Translations under genes and position numbers: made by a program | Notes under the pieces: generated by a model | Databases searched by the model: none | Told to the model about the DNA's origin: nothing | Seen by the model: only the letters and a program-made list of their open reading frames with translations | In this document: piece by piece, positions 1-10,200 of the stretch | How the letters are laid out: each line of letters starts with the position of its first letter | Position numbering within the stretch: position 1 is the stretch's first letter | Source of the DNA: JAIOQJ01 sp963718635 | GTDB taxonomy: Bacteria > Planctomycetota > Planctomycetia > Gemmatales > Gemmataceae | Length of the DNA stretch: 64,000 nt | Direction of reading: 5' to 3' | NCBI GenBank assembly: GCA_963718635.1 | Contig: OY970367.1 | Span: 4,588,001-4,652,000 of the forward strand

Positions 1-2
1 AC

Positions 3-383
3 GCCTACACAGGCCGATTGCTTTGGGATCGTGAAGGGGTCGATGTCATCCATCTGCTTGGCGTTGCCCAGAATCGTTTGATTGCGACCTTCGCGGGCGC
101 CGTGCCAGGCATACGTGGCCTCGACATCGCCAGCGGCTCTGAGTTCGCTCCCGATGGCTGGGTGCAACACGTCAATGGCGGCAGCGCCACTTTTGGCAGA
201 GGCTTCGTGGCGCCCAACATGATTTATTGGCCAACAAAAGAAGGGCTGCAATTTTTGAGCCCCGAAGACGGCCGCATTCTGCGTCAGCCTTTGCCAGGAG
301 TATTCGGCAACATGGCCTATGCCGATGGCAGCATCATCTTTACCAATGCCACCGAGATGACCGGATACGTTAAGGGAAGATGA
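3..383 (+). CDS. PQQ-like beta-propeller protein, C-terminal fragment
   Basis: The frame is open from the left edge of the window, so this is the 3' end of a longer gene. The visible 126 residues read like repeats of a quinoprotein-type (PQQ-like) beta propeller: 'YTGRLLWDREG' and 'GRILRQPLPG' resemble the blade motif in which a value is displayed and then written out. Proteins of this kind are common, usually secreted, in planctomycetes. No catalytic residues are visible, so the function cannot be stated. It ends with TGA just before the convergent gene at 411. Confidence 0.6.
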   Translation, partial: AYTGRLLWDREGVDVIHLLGVAQNRLIATFAGAVPGIRGLDIASGSEFAPDGWVQHVNGGSATFGRGFVAPNMIYWPTKEGLQFLSPEDGRILRQPLPGVFGNMAYADGSIIFTNATEMTGYVKGR

Positions 384-410
384 TGCGAAAGTGTTAGCTC
401 AGCGCGTTTC

Positions 411-872
411 CTAATGCCGCCGCTTGAATCGACTCGATATAACTTTCGGGCAAGTTATGCTCCCGACGCCCCGCAGAATCTTGGCGAGATAATCATCACT
501 TGGCGTGCCATTCGTGACGATGCGATCCAGCCTACCGATGTAGGCAGTCGCTTCGACTGATTGACCGGACGCGTCAATTACGGTGACCGGCAGATGGTCG
601 TAACCCAGCTCGTAATCGTCTAAGTCTTCCAGAGTATTCGGAGCGCACCGGTAGACGACGCCGATTACTTCATCTCCGGGATTCGGAACGATGTTAGCGT
701 AGACTTGACCTCGCTGGCCGCCCACATTGAAGGCGAGGCGATACCCGCTGAGCCGAGCTTGTCGTGGTTGGTCGGCGCCTTTTGCGATAGGCCCAGTGCG
801 GTCTTCCATTTGCTCGATCCAGAGGTTGCTGCCGTAGGCAAAATACCAGTCAGCGTTTGATTCCACGGGCAT
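411..872 (-). CDS. gamma-glutamylcyclotransferase / AIG2-like protein
   Basis: A 153-residue protein, the usual size for the gamma-glutamylcyclotransferase (GGCT/AIG2-like) fold. It opens with the family signature 'WYFAYGSNL' at residues 9-17, the loop that binds the substrate. A conserved acidic stretch, 'EDLDDYELGYDHLPV', follows in the middle. Members release 5-oxoproline from gamma-glutamyl amines or dipeptides in the cytoplasm. The exact substrate cannot be told from sequence. An AAAGGGA Shine-Dalgarno-like sequence lies just upstream of the chosen ATG. It is convergent with the propeller gene and apparently monocistronic. Confidence 0.8.
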   Translation of the reverse strand: MPVESNADWYFAYGSNLWIEQMEDRTGPIAKGADQPRQARLSGYRLAFNVGGQRGQVYANIVPNPGDEVIGVVYRCAPNTLEDLDDYELGYDHLPVTVIDASGQSVEATAYIGRLDRIVTNGTPSDDYLAKILRGVGSITCPKVISSRFKRRH

Positions 873-1049
873 TTCCCTTTCTTTAATGCGAGTCCGAGCT
901 GAACACGTGAGCGACCGAGCCGCAACGTCATCCGTCGCTCACCGGCTCCGAAACTTTTTTTGAATGTTGTACCGGGTTACTTATCCAATGAAACTCATTG
1001 TGAATGAGTCAAGTGCTAGATAAGTCGCCAAACCAGCAAAATCATTTGG

Positions 1050-1172
1050 CCACGGATGGAACACAGAAAAAACACGGATAAAACCGATGACGTTTATTCA
1101 TGGCGATTTGTTGAACATGGAACACGGCGTTTTGTTTTGTCCGTGTTTCGTGAGTGTTTAATCCGTGGCTCA
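1050..1172. repeat. Imperfect inverted repeat in a 368-bp intergenic gap
   Basis: The stretch 873-1240 holds no convincing gene. It contains an imperfect inverted repeat: 'GGCCACGGATGGAACACAG' near 1048 pairs with the 'TAATCCGTGGCT' side near 1160-1172, and 'AACACGGATAAA' pairs with 'TTTGTCCGTGTT'. It probably folds into a long hairpin. The type resembles dispersed intergenic palindromes; I cannot tell whether it is mobile or only a transcription end. Confidence 0.5.
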
Positions 1173-1240
1173 AGTATTTCGATCTTTTATTCGCCGACTT
1201 GCAGCAGAGAAAATTCTTGTCGGTCTGAGGCAAAGCCTGG

Positions 1241-2062
1241 TTAGGGATACGCAATTTCGTTCGTTCCAACGCGGAAGGAATAGAGCTGGTTGCTGCCGAA
1301 TGCAGTAGTTAGTGCAACGTCGGCGGCGTCGCGCCCACGGGCCATCAGGGTACGGCCAATACGCGGAGTGTTGTTGCGTGCGTCGAACGCATGCCAGGTT
1401 CCACCCAAGTATACTTCGAACCAGGCGCTGAAGTCCATCGGGGCGGCATTGGGTGGCACGCCGATGTCTCCAAGATAACCTGTGCAGTAACGAGCGGGAA
1501 CGTTCATGCAGCGACAGAAGGTGATCGCCAGATGCATGAAATCGCGGCAGACGCCGACGCGTTCGCGATAGACGCCGAGTGCGGTACGGCCCGAGCGAGC
1601 CATGTTGTAATCAAAGCGTACGTAGTTGTGGACGTAATCGCAAATGCCCTGCACCAATGGCCAACCCTTTGGGAGATGCCCGAAGAGCGACCAGGCAATC
1701 TCCTGGAGTTCGGAATCGACTTCGCAGTAACGGCTCGCAAGTAGGAAATGCAACGTTTCGCTCGGGAGATCCTCGACGGGATACTGGACGGCATCCCAGA
1801 CTGGCGCTTCGTATAGACCGCTATCTTCAACGACCGCGGCGTTGCGGAAGACGACGAGCCCTGCCGGAACGTAAGCACGACCGCACCAGTTGCCGTAAAT
1901 ATCGAGGAACATGCTAACAGGCGCAAACGGCTCAATGTGAAGATATTCGGGGCTGCGAATGGTCGAAGCCACCGAAGGGTGCAGCGAGAGCATCAATACA
2001 ACAGGGGATGGATTGAGAAAAGTTAAAGAGAGTTCGCAGTCTACCTTGATAAACATGATCAA
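1241..2062 (-). CDS. transglutaminase-like family protein
   Basis: A 273-residue protein with an N-terminal beta-rich domain and a C-terminal transglutaminase-like (papain-fold) core. The catalytic Cys lies in 'VGVCRDFMHLAITFCR', the His in 'TWHAFDARNN', with the Asp close behind it. This arrangement matches the bacterial transglutaminase-like family PF01841 together with its N-terminal partner. Such enzymes act as cysteine peptidases or amidases; substrates are mostly unknown. No signal peptide is visible, so it is probably cytoplasmic. The start could also be the second Met, two codons downstream. It lies in the same direction as the AI-2E-type permease but is separated from it by a hairpin. 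Confidence 0.85.
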   Translation of the reverse strand: MIMFIKVDCELSLTFLNPSPVVLMLSLHPSVASTIRSPEYLHIEPFAPVSMFLDIYGNWCGRAYVPAGLVVFRNAAVVEDSGLYEAPVWDAVQYPVEDLPSETLHFLLASRYCEVDSELQEIAWSLFGHLPKGWPLVQGICDYVHNYVRFDYNMARSGRTALGVYRERVGVCRDFMHLAITFCRCMNVPARYCTGYLGDIGVPPNAAPMDFSAWFEVYLGGTWHAFDARNNTPRIGRTLMARGRDAADVALTTAFGSNQLYSFRVGTNEIAYP

Positions 2063-2101
2063 CCACTTTTAGGTGTAAAAGCGCGGCCCCGCTCCACGCT
2101 T

Positions 2102-2128
2102 AGGAAGCGGTGGTAGAGCCCGCTTCCT
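2102..2128. terminator. Hairpin between the permease and transglutaminase genes
   Basis: A 9-bp perfect stem (AGGAAGCGG / CCGCTTCCT) with a 9-nt loop lies between the stop of the permease gene and the start of the transglutaminase gene, both on the minus strand. There is no clear T-run after it, so it could be a factor-assisted terminator or a processing hairpin. Confidence 0.35.
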
Positions 2129-2217
2129 GGGAATTCGTGTGTTGTTTTTAGTCTAGCAAAACTTGCAAACCGCGGCACCCGAAAACGTCTGAAATATAGA
2201 GACTCTTCGCGTCGATT

Positions 2218-3297
2218 TCAGTCATCGCCAAGCAGTACCGCGAGCGGCTTAGTCGTCTCGATGTTCGCAAGAATAATCTTGATGGTCACCGTCAGCGGCA
2301 CGGCAAGCAACATTCCCACTATCCCCCAACACAATCCCCAAAACGTCAAGCAAATGAGTACGATGAGCGGACTAAGGCCAACTGCCCGGCCAATCATCTG
2401 CGGCTCAACAAATGAGGCCGAAGTGGCGTGGCAGGCAATCAACAATAGAGCTACCACGAATGGAAGCCAGCCGAAAGGCAGGTCGAGAAAGGTGAAGATC
2501 AGTGGCGAGCCGAGCCCGATAATGGTGCCGACGTACGGGATGAAGTTCGCCAGAAAGGTGAGCAGCCCCCAGATGGCGGAAAATTTCACGCCCGAGAGCA
2601 ACAAGATGACAGTCACGGGTGTCGCCAGAATGGCACTGGTTTTGACTTTTGCCTTCAGGTAGTTGGCGATGCCATCGTTGATTGTCCGAATCGTGTAGAG
2701 GATCGATTTCGATTGCCCGGAATCAAAACCCGACTGGACGCGATAGCGAAGCCGCCGGGCTTCCAACAACAGGAAAACGACATACAGGCCAACTACAACG
2801 GTTTCGAGCAAGATATTGGCCGCATAGGCCAGAACCACGCCGCCGATATTTTCCGCGGACTGAGCGCCCTTGGATTCGGCCCGAAGCAGGTCGTCTACAT
2901 GCCGGCTTACCCAGGGCGGTAGATTCACGTGGCTCCACTCCTGCGATTGAACGGCAAACTCTTGAGCACGGCGCGCCAATCGCGGCAACTCTTCACTCAG
3001 CGAGATCAACCCTCCGTAGACGATCAGCCCTAGGGCCGTCACGATGGAGATTGTGCCAATTACCATGATGGCGATTGTTTTCGCTCCGGAATACCCCTGA
3101 TGGATGCGTGAATGAAGCGGCAGAATGATGTAGCAAAGCAACGTGGCCAACAGCAACGGCCGAAGTAAAACTGCCAGCTCTTTCAGCATGAACCACGAGG
3201 CAGTCACGATCACCAGAAATACTGCCACCTGGGTAAGAGTACCCGCCTGGGTCCACCAGCCATGCCCCGGGTGTCGCAGCTCGGTCGGTTCGTTCAT
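2218..3297 (-). CDS. AI-2E family transporter (PF01594)
   Basis: A membrane protein of 359 residues from the preferred start (MNEPTELRHPG). The open frame extends 20 codons further up, but that extension looks untranslated. It has paired N-terminal hydrophobic segments, a soluble middle part, then several more membrane segments including 'FSAIWGLLTFLANFIPYVG', which is the characteristic late motif of the AI-2E/PerM permease family. Members export autoinducer-2-like molecules or act as Na+/H+ antiporters; most are uncharacterised. No quorum-sensing genes lie nearby, so the substrate is unknown. The reading frame is intact. Confidence 0.85.
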   Translation of the reverse strand: MNEPTELRHPGHGWWTQAGTLTQVAVFLVIVTASWFMLKELAVLLRPLLLATLLCYIILPLHSRIHQGYSGAKTIAIMVIGTISIVTALGLIVYGGLISLSEELPRLARRAQEFAVQSQEWSHVNLPPWVSRHVDDLLRAESKGAQSAENIGGVVLAYAANILLETVVVGLYVVFLLLEARRLRYRVQSGFDSGQSKSILYTIRTINDGIANYLKAKVKTSAILATPVTVILLLSGVKFSAIWGLLTFLANFIPYVGTIIGLGSPLIFTFLDLPFGWLPFVVALLLIACHATSASFVEPQMIGRAVGLSPLIVLICLTFWGLCWGIVGMLLAVPLTVTIKIILANIETTKPLAVLLGDD

Positions 3298-3498
3298 GTT
3301 CTGAGTCGTCCCCGAAGATCGCGTCGAATACGGCACACGACCCCGACTTGGCAGCAAGGGCTTTGCTCGCTCCCTTGCTTACTATTCGTATTGAGGGTGC
3401 GCGTTTTACGCGTGTTTATTGACGCTAAATGAACGCAACAAGGCTGAATCGCCAGTTTTGAGGTAGTGCATTTCTGCGATCTAAGCCCGTTAAGCGCA

Positions 3499-3618
3499 TG
3501 TACGAGCCTGAAGCGCCAGCGAAAAACGACTAAATTCTTCGCTCGCGCTTCAGGCTTGTGGAATTCTTCGCTGGTGTTTCAGGCTCGTGGAATTCTTCGC
3601 TGGCGCTTCAGGCTCGTG
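3499..3618. repeat. 29-bp tandem repeat with one inverted copy
   Basis: Three direct copies of a 29-bp unit (GAATTCTTCGCTGGCGCTTC plus AGGCTCGTG) lie at 3532-3560, 3561-3589 and 3590-3618. An inverted copy of the core (GAGCCTGAAGCGCCAGCGAA) lies at 3504-3523. The copies differ by one to four bases. The same core recurs near 44870. The block fills the gap upstream of the secreted protein gene at 3796; the rest of 3298-3795 shows no gene. Confidence 0.8.
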
Positions 3619-3795
3619 TGTTGCGCAAGCTAGTTAACGATGAGTATATGGTTTGCGGCCCTATCCAACGGGCCAGAAACGGGTGCATGATGAGCCAGGC
3701 AATTCTCTTACCGCTTGCCAAACTCTACAATGAATATTGCCGCGAGTGCGCAACGAATTGGCTTCAATCTACTCTTCTGCGAAAGGCCCTGCACC

Positions 3796-4599
3796 ATGCT
3801 GGCTTCTTTGGCTTTGGTCGCGCTGTTACAACTTCCTGGAGTGGGGGCGGATGGCCTCACCATCAGTCAGCCACGTCTCACACATGGGTTGCTGGGCCCT
3901 GTTCGCACACAGGCTGTCATCCGTCCCGGCGACGGAGTTCATCTGGCCTTTGACGTCGAAGGAATCAACGCTGATGAGACAGGCAAAGCTTCCTACTCAA
4001 CAACCGTGAACGTGGCCGACGGCAGCGGCAAAACTCTCTTCGCGCAGCCCGCCAAAAAGTATCAGGAGTTTCTTTCGCTCGGCGGCAACAGCCTGCCCGC
4101 TTTCGCGGCCATTGATCTAGGTCTCGACACTCCCGCCGGCAATTATTCGATGACGGTCACGGTTACCGATTCAATATCCGGCAAGAGCGCGAAGATCACC
4201 CAGCCGTTCAAGGTCGAGCCTAAAGCTTTTGACCTCGTTCGTCTTTCGACGAGCGGCGACGCGGATGGCCTCGTTCCCGTTGGTGCTCTCGTAGTTGGGC
4301 AGCCGTTTTGGGTTCATGCGGCCGTAGTGGAATTTCAGCGCGGCGGCGATGCTTCGAAACAGCCGCGCGTCGATGTTATGTTGCGGATTCTTGGAGCTGA
4401 CAAAAAGCCGGTGGGCCAACCCTTCACCGGCTCCATCGAAAAAGATGTGCCCCCTAACGCCACGTCGTTGCCGATCCGCTTTTTCGTTCCTTTAAACAAG
4501 GCGGGAAATTACACCGTAGAACTGAAAGCGAAGGACGAGCATAGCAAAAATGCTCCGGCGGCCGTGTCGTTTCCTATCACTGTTTTGTCACCCAAATAA
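3796..4599 (+). CDS. secreted protein of no recognised family
   Basis: 267 residues from the ATG at 3796. The frame is open from 3715, but the start at 3796 gives a clean signal peptide (MLASLALVALLQLPGVGA), so I prefer it. The mature part looks all-beta, with segments such as 'PAGNYSMTVTVTDSISGKSA' and 'KAGNYTVELKAKDEHSKNA' that resemble two Ig-like or cohesin-like sandwich repeats. No catalytic motif is visible. Two more secreted proteins follow at short spacing on the same strand, so the three probably form an operon. I do not recognise a named family. Confidence 0.7.
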   Translation: MLASLALVALLQLPGVGADGLTISQPRLTHGLLGPVRTQAVIRPGDGVHLAFDVEGINADETGKASYSTTVNVADGSGKTLFAQPAKKYQEFLSLGGNSLPAFAAIDLGLDTPAGNYSMTVTVTDSISGKSAKITQPFKVEPKAFDLVRLSTSGDADGLVPVGALVVGQPFWVHAAVVEFQRGGDASKQPRVDVMLRILGADKKPVGQPFTGSIEKDVPPNATSLPIRFFVPLNKAGNYTVELKAKDEHSKNAPAAVSFPITVLSPK

Positions 4600-4616
4600 A
4601 CCATTCGGAGGTTGCT

Positions 4617-5908
4617 ATGCAATTGCGAAGTACTCTCGCTCGCGGATGGCTTGCTTTGCCGCTGATGCTTTTGGCCTGTTCAAGCGCGCTCGCGCGGACA
4701 AGGCGGCCGTCGCGCAGGGCGGAGCGTTGTCGGCATCGGTCATTGTCCGCGAATCAGCCGAGAAACCCTGGCACATCTCGAAGGATCAGGAGCCGCTGGA
4801 AGCCGGCTTCCAGCTCGTCGGCGGCTTGGGTGCAGCTATTGAATCCGCGAACGGCGCCGTCAAGGCGAAGTTGGTCGGCGATATTGGCGGCCATTCTCCT
4901 TTTCCGATTTTGGAAACATCCTTGATTCTGCAGGAAGCCAAAGATGCCGATCTGGCGATTGATTTGGATCGAGGCCGGCTCGATCTGTTGAACACCAAGA
5001 AGGAAGGTCCTGCGAAAGTGCGTATCAGTATACGCGGCAAGACCGGCGAAATCGCGCTGAAAGAGCCAGGCGCTCAGTTAGTCATCGAGATGTATAGCCG
5101 TTGGCCTAAGGGCTCGCGCTTCACCAAGACGCCCAAAGAAACCGACGTGCCTGCGTTGGCCATCATGCTCATTGCCGTTAAGGGCGAGGTGGAATTGAAA
5201 GGCCAACTCTTGTCGTTCACGCTTAAGGCGCCTCCGGGACCGGCGATGTTGCTGCTTGACAGCATTCATGACGAAGCGCCGCAGTTGAAGACTCTCGAAA
5301 CGGTTCCGAGTTGGGTCAATGAAAAAGATGCCGAACGAATTGGCAAAATCCGGGCGAGCGTGAAAAAGTTCCGCGATCAGGCGGAAAGCGGTTCCATGAG
5401 CGCTGCGTTGCTGCAAATGGCTCTATCGGAAGATGAGACTGCACGGCACACGGCCGTGGTGTTGCTTGGCGCGCTCGACGACTTGCCGACATTGGCGATC
5501 GCGATGGCGACCGCAAAGCATGCCGATGTGGTAACCGACGGCATCGTCGTCCTACGCCATTGGATCGGCCGAGGACCCGGGCAGGATATGAGGCTCTATC
5601 AGACCCTGCTCGATAAAGCGAAGTTCAAGCCCTCGGAAGCCGACGTCGCCTTGCAACTTCTCCACAGCTTCAGCAATGCCGACTTGAAGAAGCCGGAGAC
5701 CTACGAGACGCTGATCAATTTTCTCGAGAGCGAACGCCCCTTTATCCGGGCGCTGGCACACTGGCATCTCGTTCGGTTAGTACACGACGGCAATGCGATC
5801 AATTTCAAACCGCTTGGCCCGAAAGCCGAGCGAGATAGCGCTGTCGAAGAATGGCGGCATCTCGTGCCGAGCGGCGCACTGCCCGGCGCTGCTAAGCTGA
5901 AACAATAA
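4617..5908 (+). CDS. secreted HEAT-like protein, signal peptide frameshifted
   Basis: A GGAGG ribosome site precedes ATG 4617, which opens a good signal peptide (MQLRSTLARGWLALPLMLL, then ACSSALA). That frame leaves the protein near 4690-4697. The long downstream frame (ADKAAVAQGG onward to 5908) has no signal of its own. Removing two bases from the GCGCTCGCGCGG stretch joins the two exactly at the predicted cleavage site. The mature protein of about 400 residues has a beta-rich N-terminal half and an alpha-helical C-terminal half ('DETARHTAVVLLGALDDLP') that looks HEAT-repeat-like. The function is unknown. The break is either an assembly error or a recent null mutation. Confidence 0.65.
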
Positions 5909-5952
5909 CTTGCTTTCGCCCGTTCGAACAAAACGATCTGCGAGGATTTACC

Positions 5953-7075
5953 ATGAACCGATTCTATCTCGCGTGCCTGATCGGCATCGCGTTTACACTG
6001 CCAGCTTCCGCACAGTTTTATCAGGGCTCATCCAACTATGCCCCCGCTGCCACGCAAGCGAGCGCAAGGGGCCTGTCGGGCTTCGCTAATCAAGGCGCGA
6101 ACGTCTCGAGTTTTTCAGTCGATAGCGGCGGCTATTTTGGAGGCGGCGGCTCGACCGTGGCAACGCCTTGGAGCTCCCAGTACGGCTCGTACATTCAGCC
6201 ATCGAATAGCGGGGTCCAGCAAGATGCCATCGCTCGGCAGCAGGCATCCTATCAAGGTCAGGCGATGTCGCAGGACTTGCAACTGCGCCGGTTGCAGGTC
6301 AAACGGGCCGCGTTCGATGAAATGATGTACGAAAAAATGAATACCCCGCCGCCGGAACTGGTGCGCGAAGAACAACGGCAGAGCCAGTTGACCCGCGTTC
6401 GCAACTCGCCGCCGGAAGACGAAATTTGGTCGGGCGACGCGCTCAACGCCATGTTGATCAATATCCAGCGCATCGAAGCCCGCGAAGGGATACGCGGTTA
6501 TTCCATCGCCATCGACCCGGAAACGTTGAAGTATCTCAACGTCTCGACGACTAACGGGCAAAGTGGCAGCAATGAACTTTTCAAAGCGAGCACACGCCCC
6601 GAATGGCCGAGCGTCTTCAGCGGCGACGACTATGCGTCTTACCGCAAGCGCATCGAAGAAGATCTGAAACTGATGGTGCTCGCCCAGCAATCCGGGCGCA
6701 TTGACCAAGCCAAATCGGTCGATGCGCAAGACTTCGAGCCAGATACGGGGCATGCTTTTCGCGGGGCGGCAAGATACGTCCTTCTCCGATTATGCGGGCG
6801 GACTGGAATTTCTGAACAAGCTGGACGCGGCCATTGCGACTCTTGCTAAACCGGGCGCTAAGAACTTCGTGGATGGCGCCTATGCCGCGAAAGGCGACAC
6901 CGTCGGCGATCTGGTCAACTACATGACGAGCAAGGGATTGAAATTTGCGAAGGCATCGCCCGGGTATGAACCTTATTACAGCTCGTTCTATCAGCAGTTG
7001 GTGACGTATGACATCGGTCTGGCGCGTATGATCGGTGATCAATCGACGATGATGTACCAGCCAATGAAGAAGTAA
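5953..7075 (+). CDS. secreted protein of unknown function, one-base frameshift
   Basis: The start has a clear signal peptide (MNRFYLACLIGIAFTLPASA) followed by a Gln/Ser/Gly-rich stretch and a helical region. The first frame runs out at 6849. The conserved-looking C-terminus ('QDTSFSDYAGGLEFLNKLDA' to the stop at 7075) is in the next frame. Dropping one G from the GGGG run at 6747-6750 restores a continuous protein of about 373 residues. No domain is recognised. It is the last gene of the three-gene secreted-protein run and ends before a strong terminator shared with the convergent synthase gene. Confidence 0.65.
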
Positions 7076-7082
7076 GCTGGCA

Positions 7083-7174
7083 GTTTTGGCGAGCCGGGAG
7101 CGTGAGCGACTGGAGGATTTCCGCCTAAAGCTTTGCTCTTTCTCCGGTCGCTCACGCTTCCGGCTCGCCAAAAT
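7083..7174. repeat. GGCGAGCC-type inverted repeat
   Basis: Arms of 33 bases at 7083-7115 and 7142-7174, with two or three mismatches, carry the GGCGAGCCGGGAGCGTGAGC core. The same element recurs at 14030, 42456 and 57741, always between genes. This is a dispersed, REP-like palindromic family. Confidence 0.8.
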
Positions 7175-7190
7175 CACTTGACGCATACTC

Positions 7191-7240
7191 AAACGAAAAA
7201 GAGCCGGCGAAGGATTAACCTTCGCCGGCTCTTTTCGTTT
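7191..7240. terminator. Bidirectional rho-independent terminator
   Basis: A near-perfect 22-bp stem (AAACGAAAAAGAGCCGGCGA paired with TCGCCGGCTCTTTTCGTTT) closes over a 5-nt loop, with A and T tracts on either side. It lies between convergent genes ending at 7075 and 7250 and can end transcription from both strands. Confidence 0.9.
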
Positions 7241-7249
7241 ACCCATCAA

Positions 7250-10200
7250 TTATCGCGGGAAGGCCTCCGGGATGCGCCCGGCGATCAAGGGCTCGTAGAT
7301 TGCGCGAGCACGGATGTATTCTTTCGTCAGGGTCAGGGCCTTGGCATACTGTTGCCAGATCTCGCGATCCGATCGGTTGTACCCGATGGCCTGTTCGAAG
7401 ACCTCGCGACTCCGTTCGCGCTCTCCCATCAAGGCCAGGCCTAGGCCAAGCCGAGCAAGCGATTCGCAATAATAGCGCATCTCACTGAGGTATTTCTCGG
7501 TCGGCCTCTCCGGCAGCATCGGTTTCACGGCAAGGGATCGAGCATAGGCTTTGCCGATCGAACGGCGCAACTTCTCGTTGAAGAAGGCGGCCAAGTAACG
7601 GTCGGGCGCTTCATCTTCGAGGCCTGCTTTGCGGAGCACTTCGCCCACTTCGCCTGCCACCGAATCGACGAACCCCATCCACACATCGCGCTCGAGCTTC
7701 TTCTCCGTGATCAATTCATTGTCGAGCAACGATTGAAAGCGCGGCAGCGATTGCGCGTAGCGTCCGCTGAATAAGAGAACCTGGGCGATGCGGATCGGGA
7801 AGCGGATGTCTTTTGGATAATCGGCAGCGAGCGATTCGAATTCGCGAAGCGCTTCGCTGTACCGCTGCTTGTCGTACTTGCCGCTCCACATGAGCATTTC
7901 GGCGAAACGAACGCGGATCTCAGCATCTTTCGGATGCGGGTTCAAGGCGATGAGCCGGCGGAATTGCCGTTCGGCTTCGCGCAGGTTGTCCCGAGTTCCG
8001 CCGGCCGTCAGCAGGACGGCATAGGTGATCCGTTCGCTGAAGTTCAGATCGCTTTCCACGCTCGCGAACAGAGCGATCGCTTCTTCGATGCGATCACGGC
8101 CGGCCAGGGCGCCGGCTAGTTCCTTGCGAACTTCCGGATCGGTCGGCTTCAATGCGAGAGCTCGATTGAGCAATTCGTCCGCCTCGTCGCCGTGGTTGGT
8201 CCTGATGAGCACCCATGCCAGCCGAGCCATGCGGGCCGTGTCCTTGATTTCGTCCTTGTACTTCTGATAAATCTCGAACGCTTGTCTTGCTTCGTTGGCC
8301 GACAAGCTCGGGGCGCTTGAGGCCGCGTCGATGAACCCAAGGTAAACGTCGCCCGGGCGAATGGAGAGCAGTCGGCTATAGCGGATTAGCGATTCCGGAT
8401 AGTCGCGCCACCAGTTCCAAATATCAGCTACCTGGATCTGCAGGTCGATGTTTTTCGGTTCACTCTTGAGCAGTTGCTCGTAGAGAGCGATCGATTCGCT
8501 GAAGTCGCCGCGCCAGGCGAGAATATCGGCAAGGAGCTTGCGATCTTTGCGATTGGTCGGATCCATTTGAAGCAGCAAGCGGGCCTCCCGCATGGCGAGA
8601 TCGAGATTTTCTCCCTCAGTCGCAATATCAATCAAGCGAATGCGATCTTCACGAGTCATATCGACGACCGTGTACATATCGACCGCTTCCTTGTAACGCT
8701 TCAGAATGCTCAAGGCGTTCGCCAGTTCGCGGCGAAGCACCGGTTCGCGACTCTTCAATTCCAAAGCGCGATTCATGAATTGCTCGGCCTTGGCATTGTC
8801 GCCGACATAGTGCATCGAGAGCGCCAAGCGTGACAGGAGCAACGTGTTATCCACGTTGCGGGCTTCGATCACGCGCTCAGCGATGCGCTTGACGGTGATC
8901 GCGTAACTTTCCGGCACCGCCGGCTTGATCTTCAGCATCGTGTTGTTGCCGCCCAGAGCCGCGACGGCACTCGCGAAGCCGAGCCAAACTTTCGGGTCGG
9001 TCGGGTAGCGGTCGTAGAGAGCCTGGAACATCGGCAGTGCGCGATCGTACTGCTTCGCCCAAAGCGTGACTTCCGCTTCCTTGATCGGCAACGTCTGATT
9101 CTCGGGATAATCAAGGCGCAACCTGGCGAACATTTCGATCGCCCGCGAGTGTTCACCGCGATAGCTGGTGATGTCTGCTTCCAGAATGCGGGCTTCCTCC
9201 ATCGTCTTCGGATCGGCCTTCTGGGCGGCAATGACCGTAGTGACCTGAGCCAATGCCGCCGCCCATTCGCGGGCGCCGGCATAGAGTTTCGCCAGTTCGA
9301 CGCGCTCGCGATCCGTCCTTGGATTATCGAGCAATTCGATCGCGCGGTTGTATAAGCCGGCTTCGGCTAATACGCCGGCGATCTCCTTCTTCGCCTCCGG
9401 CTTTAGATCTTTGGCGATAGCGCCTAATTTCTTCAACAATGCGTCTGCGCGATCGTGCTGCTTCGCTTTGAGCATCACCCAGGCAAGGCGCGACAGGATC
9501 AACGGCTCCGTCGATTCGGCCTTCAACTTTAAGTCGGCCAGCTTGTCGGCGATGGCAATTTGAGCGGGAGTCAGTTCCTTGGCGCTTGAGGCCGCGTTGA
9601 TGAAACCATCTCCATAGGCTTCGTAATTCTGCTTGAAGCGTCGGTCTGGATCGAGCAATGCCTGATACTTGGCAACGGCATCGCTATAGTGCTTCGCCCA
9701 AAGCGTAATCTCGGCAACGCGGCCTTCGGCCTCGACGTCGCTCGGGAACTTTTGCAGATGCTTTTCATAAATTCGGATGGCTTCATCGAAGCCGGTTTCG
9801 CCTTTCCAACTCAAAATGTTGGCGACGAACTTATCGTTCTGCCAGTTCTTTTCATCCTCGGCGACGGCACGAGCTAAGATTAGGGCGCGATCAAAGTCCT
9901 TGTTTTCCAGATGGATGCCGATCATCAGCTTGCGCGCTTCCAGCGTATTGGCGCCGCCGAGCGCCATCATGGCCGCTTCGACTTTTCCCGCCTGCAGGAA
10001 GATGCCGGCCAACTGTTGCCGTACCTTTTCGTTGTTGTCGGGCATATGGCTCAATGCCCGCTTCACCACGTCGGCACTCTTCTCCGTCTCGCCAACCCGT
10101 TGCAGCACCCAGCCTAAGCGCGACAAGTAGATAGCGAAATTCTGGTCGTCGCGGAAGTTCTTGGTGGTGCGGTCATAGAGAATGTCCGCATAAAGCCGAA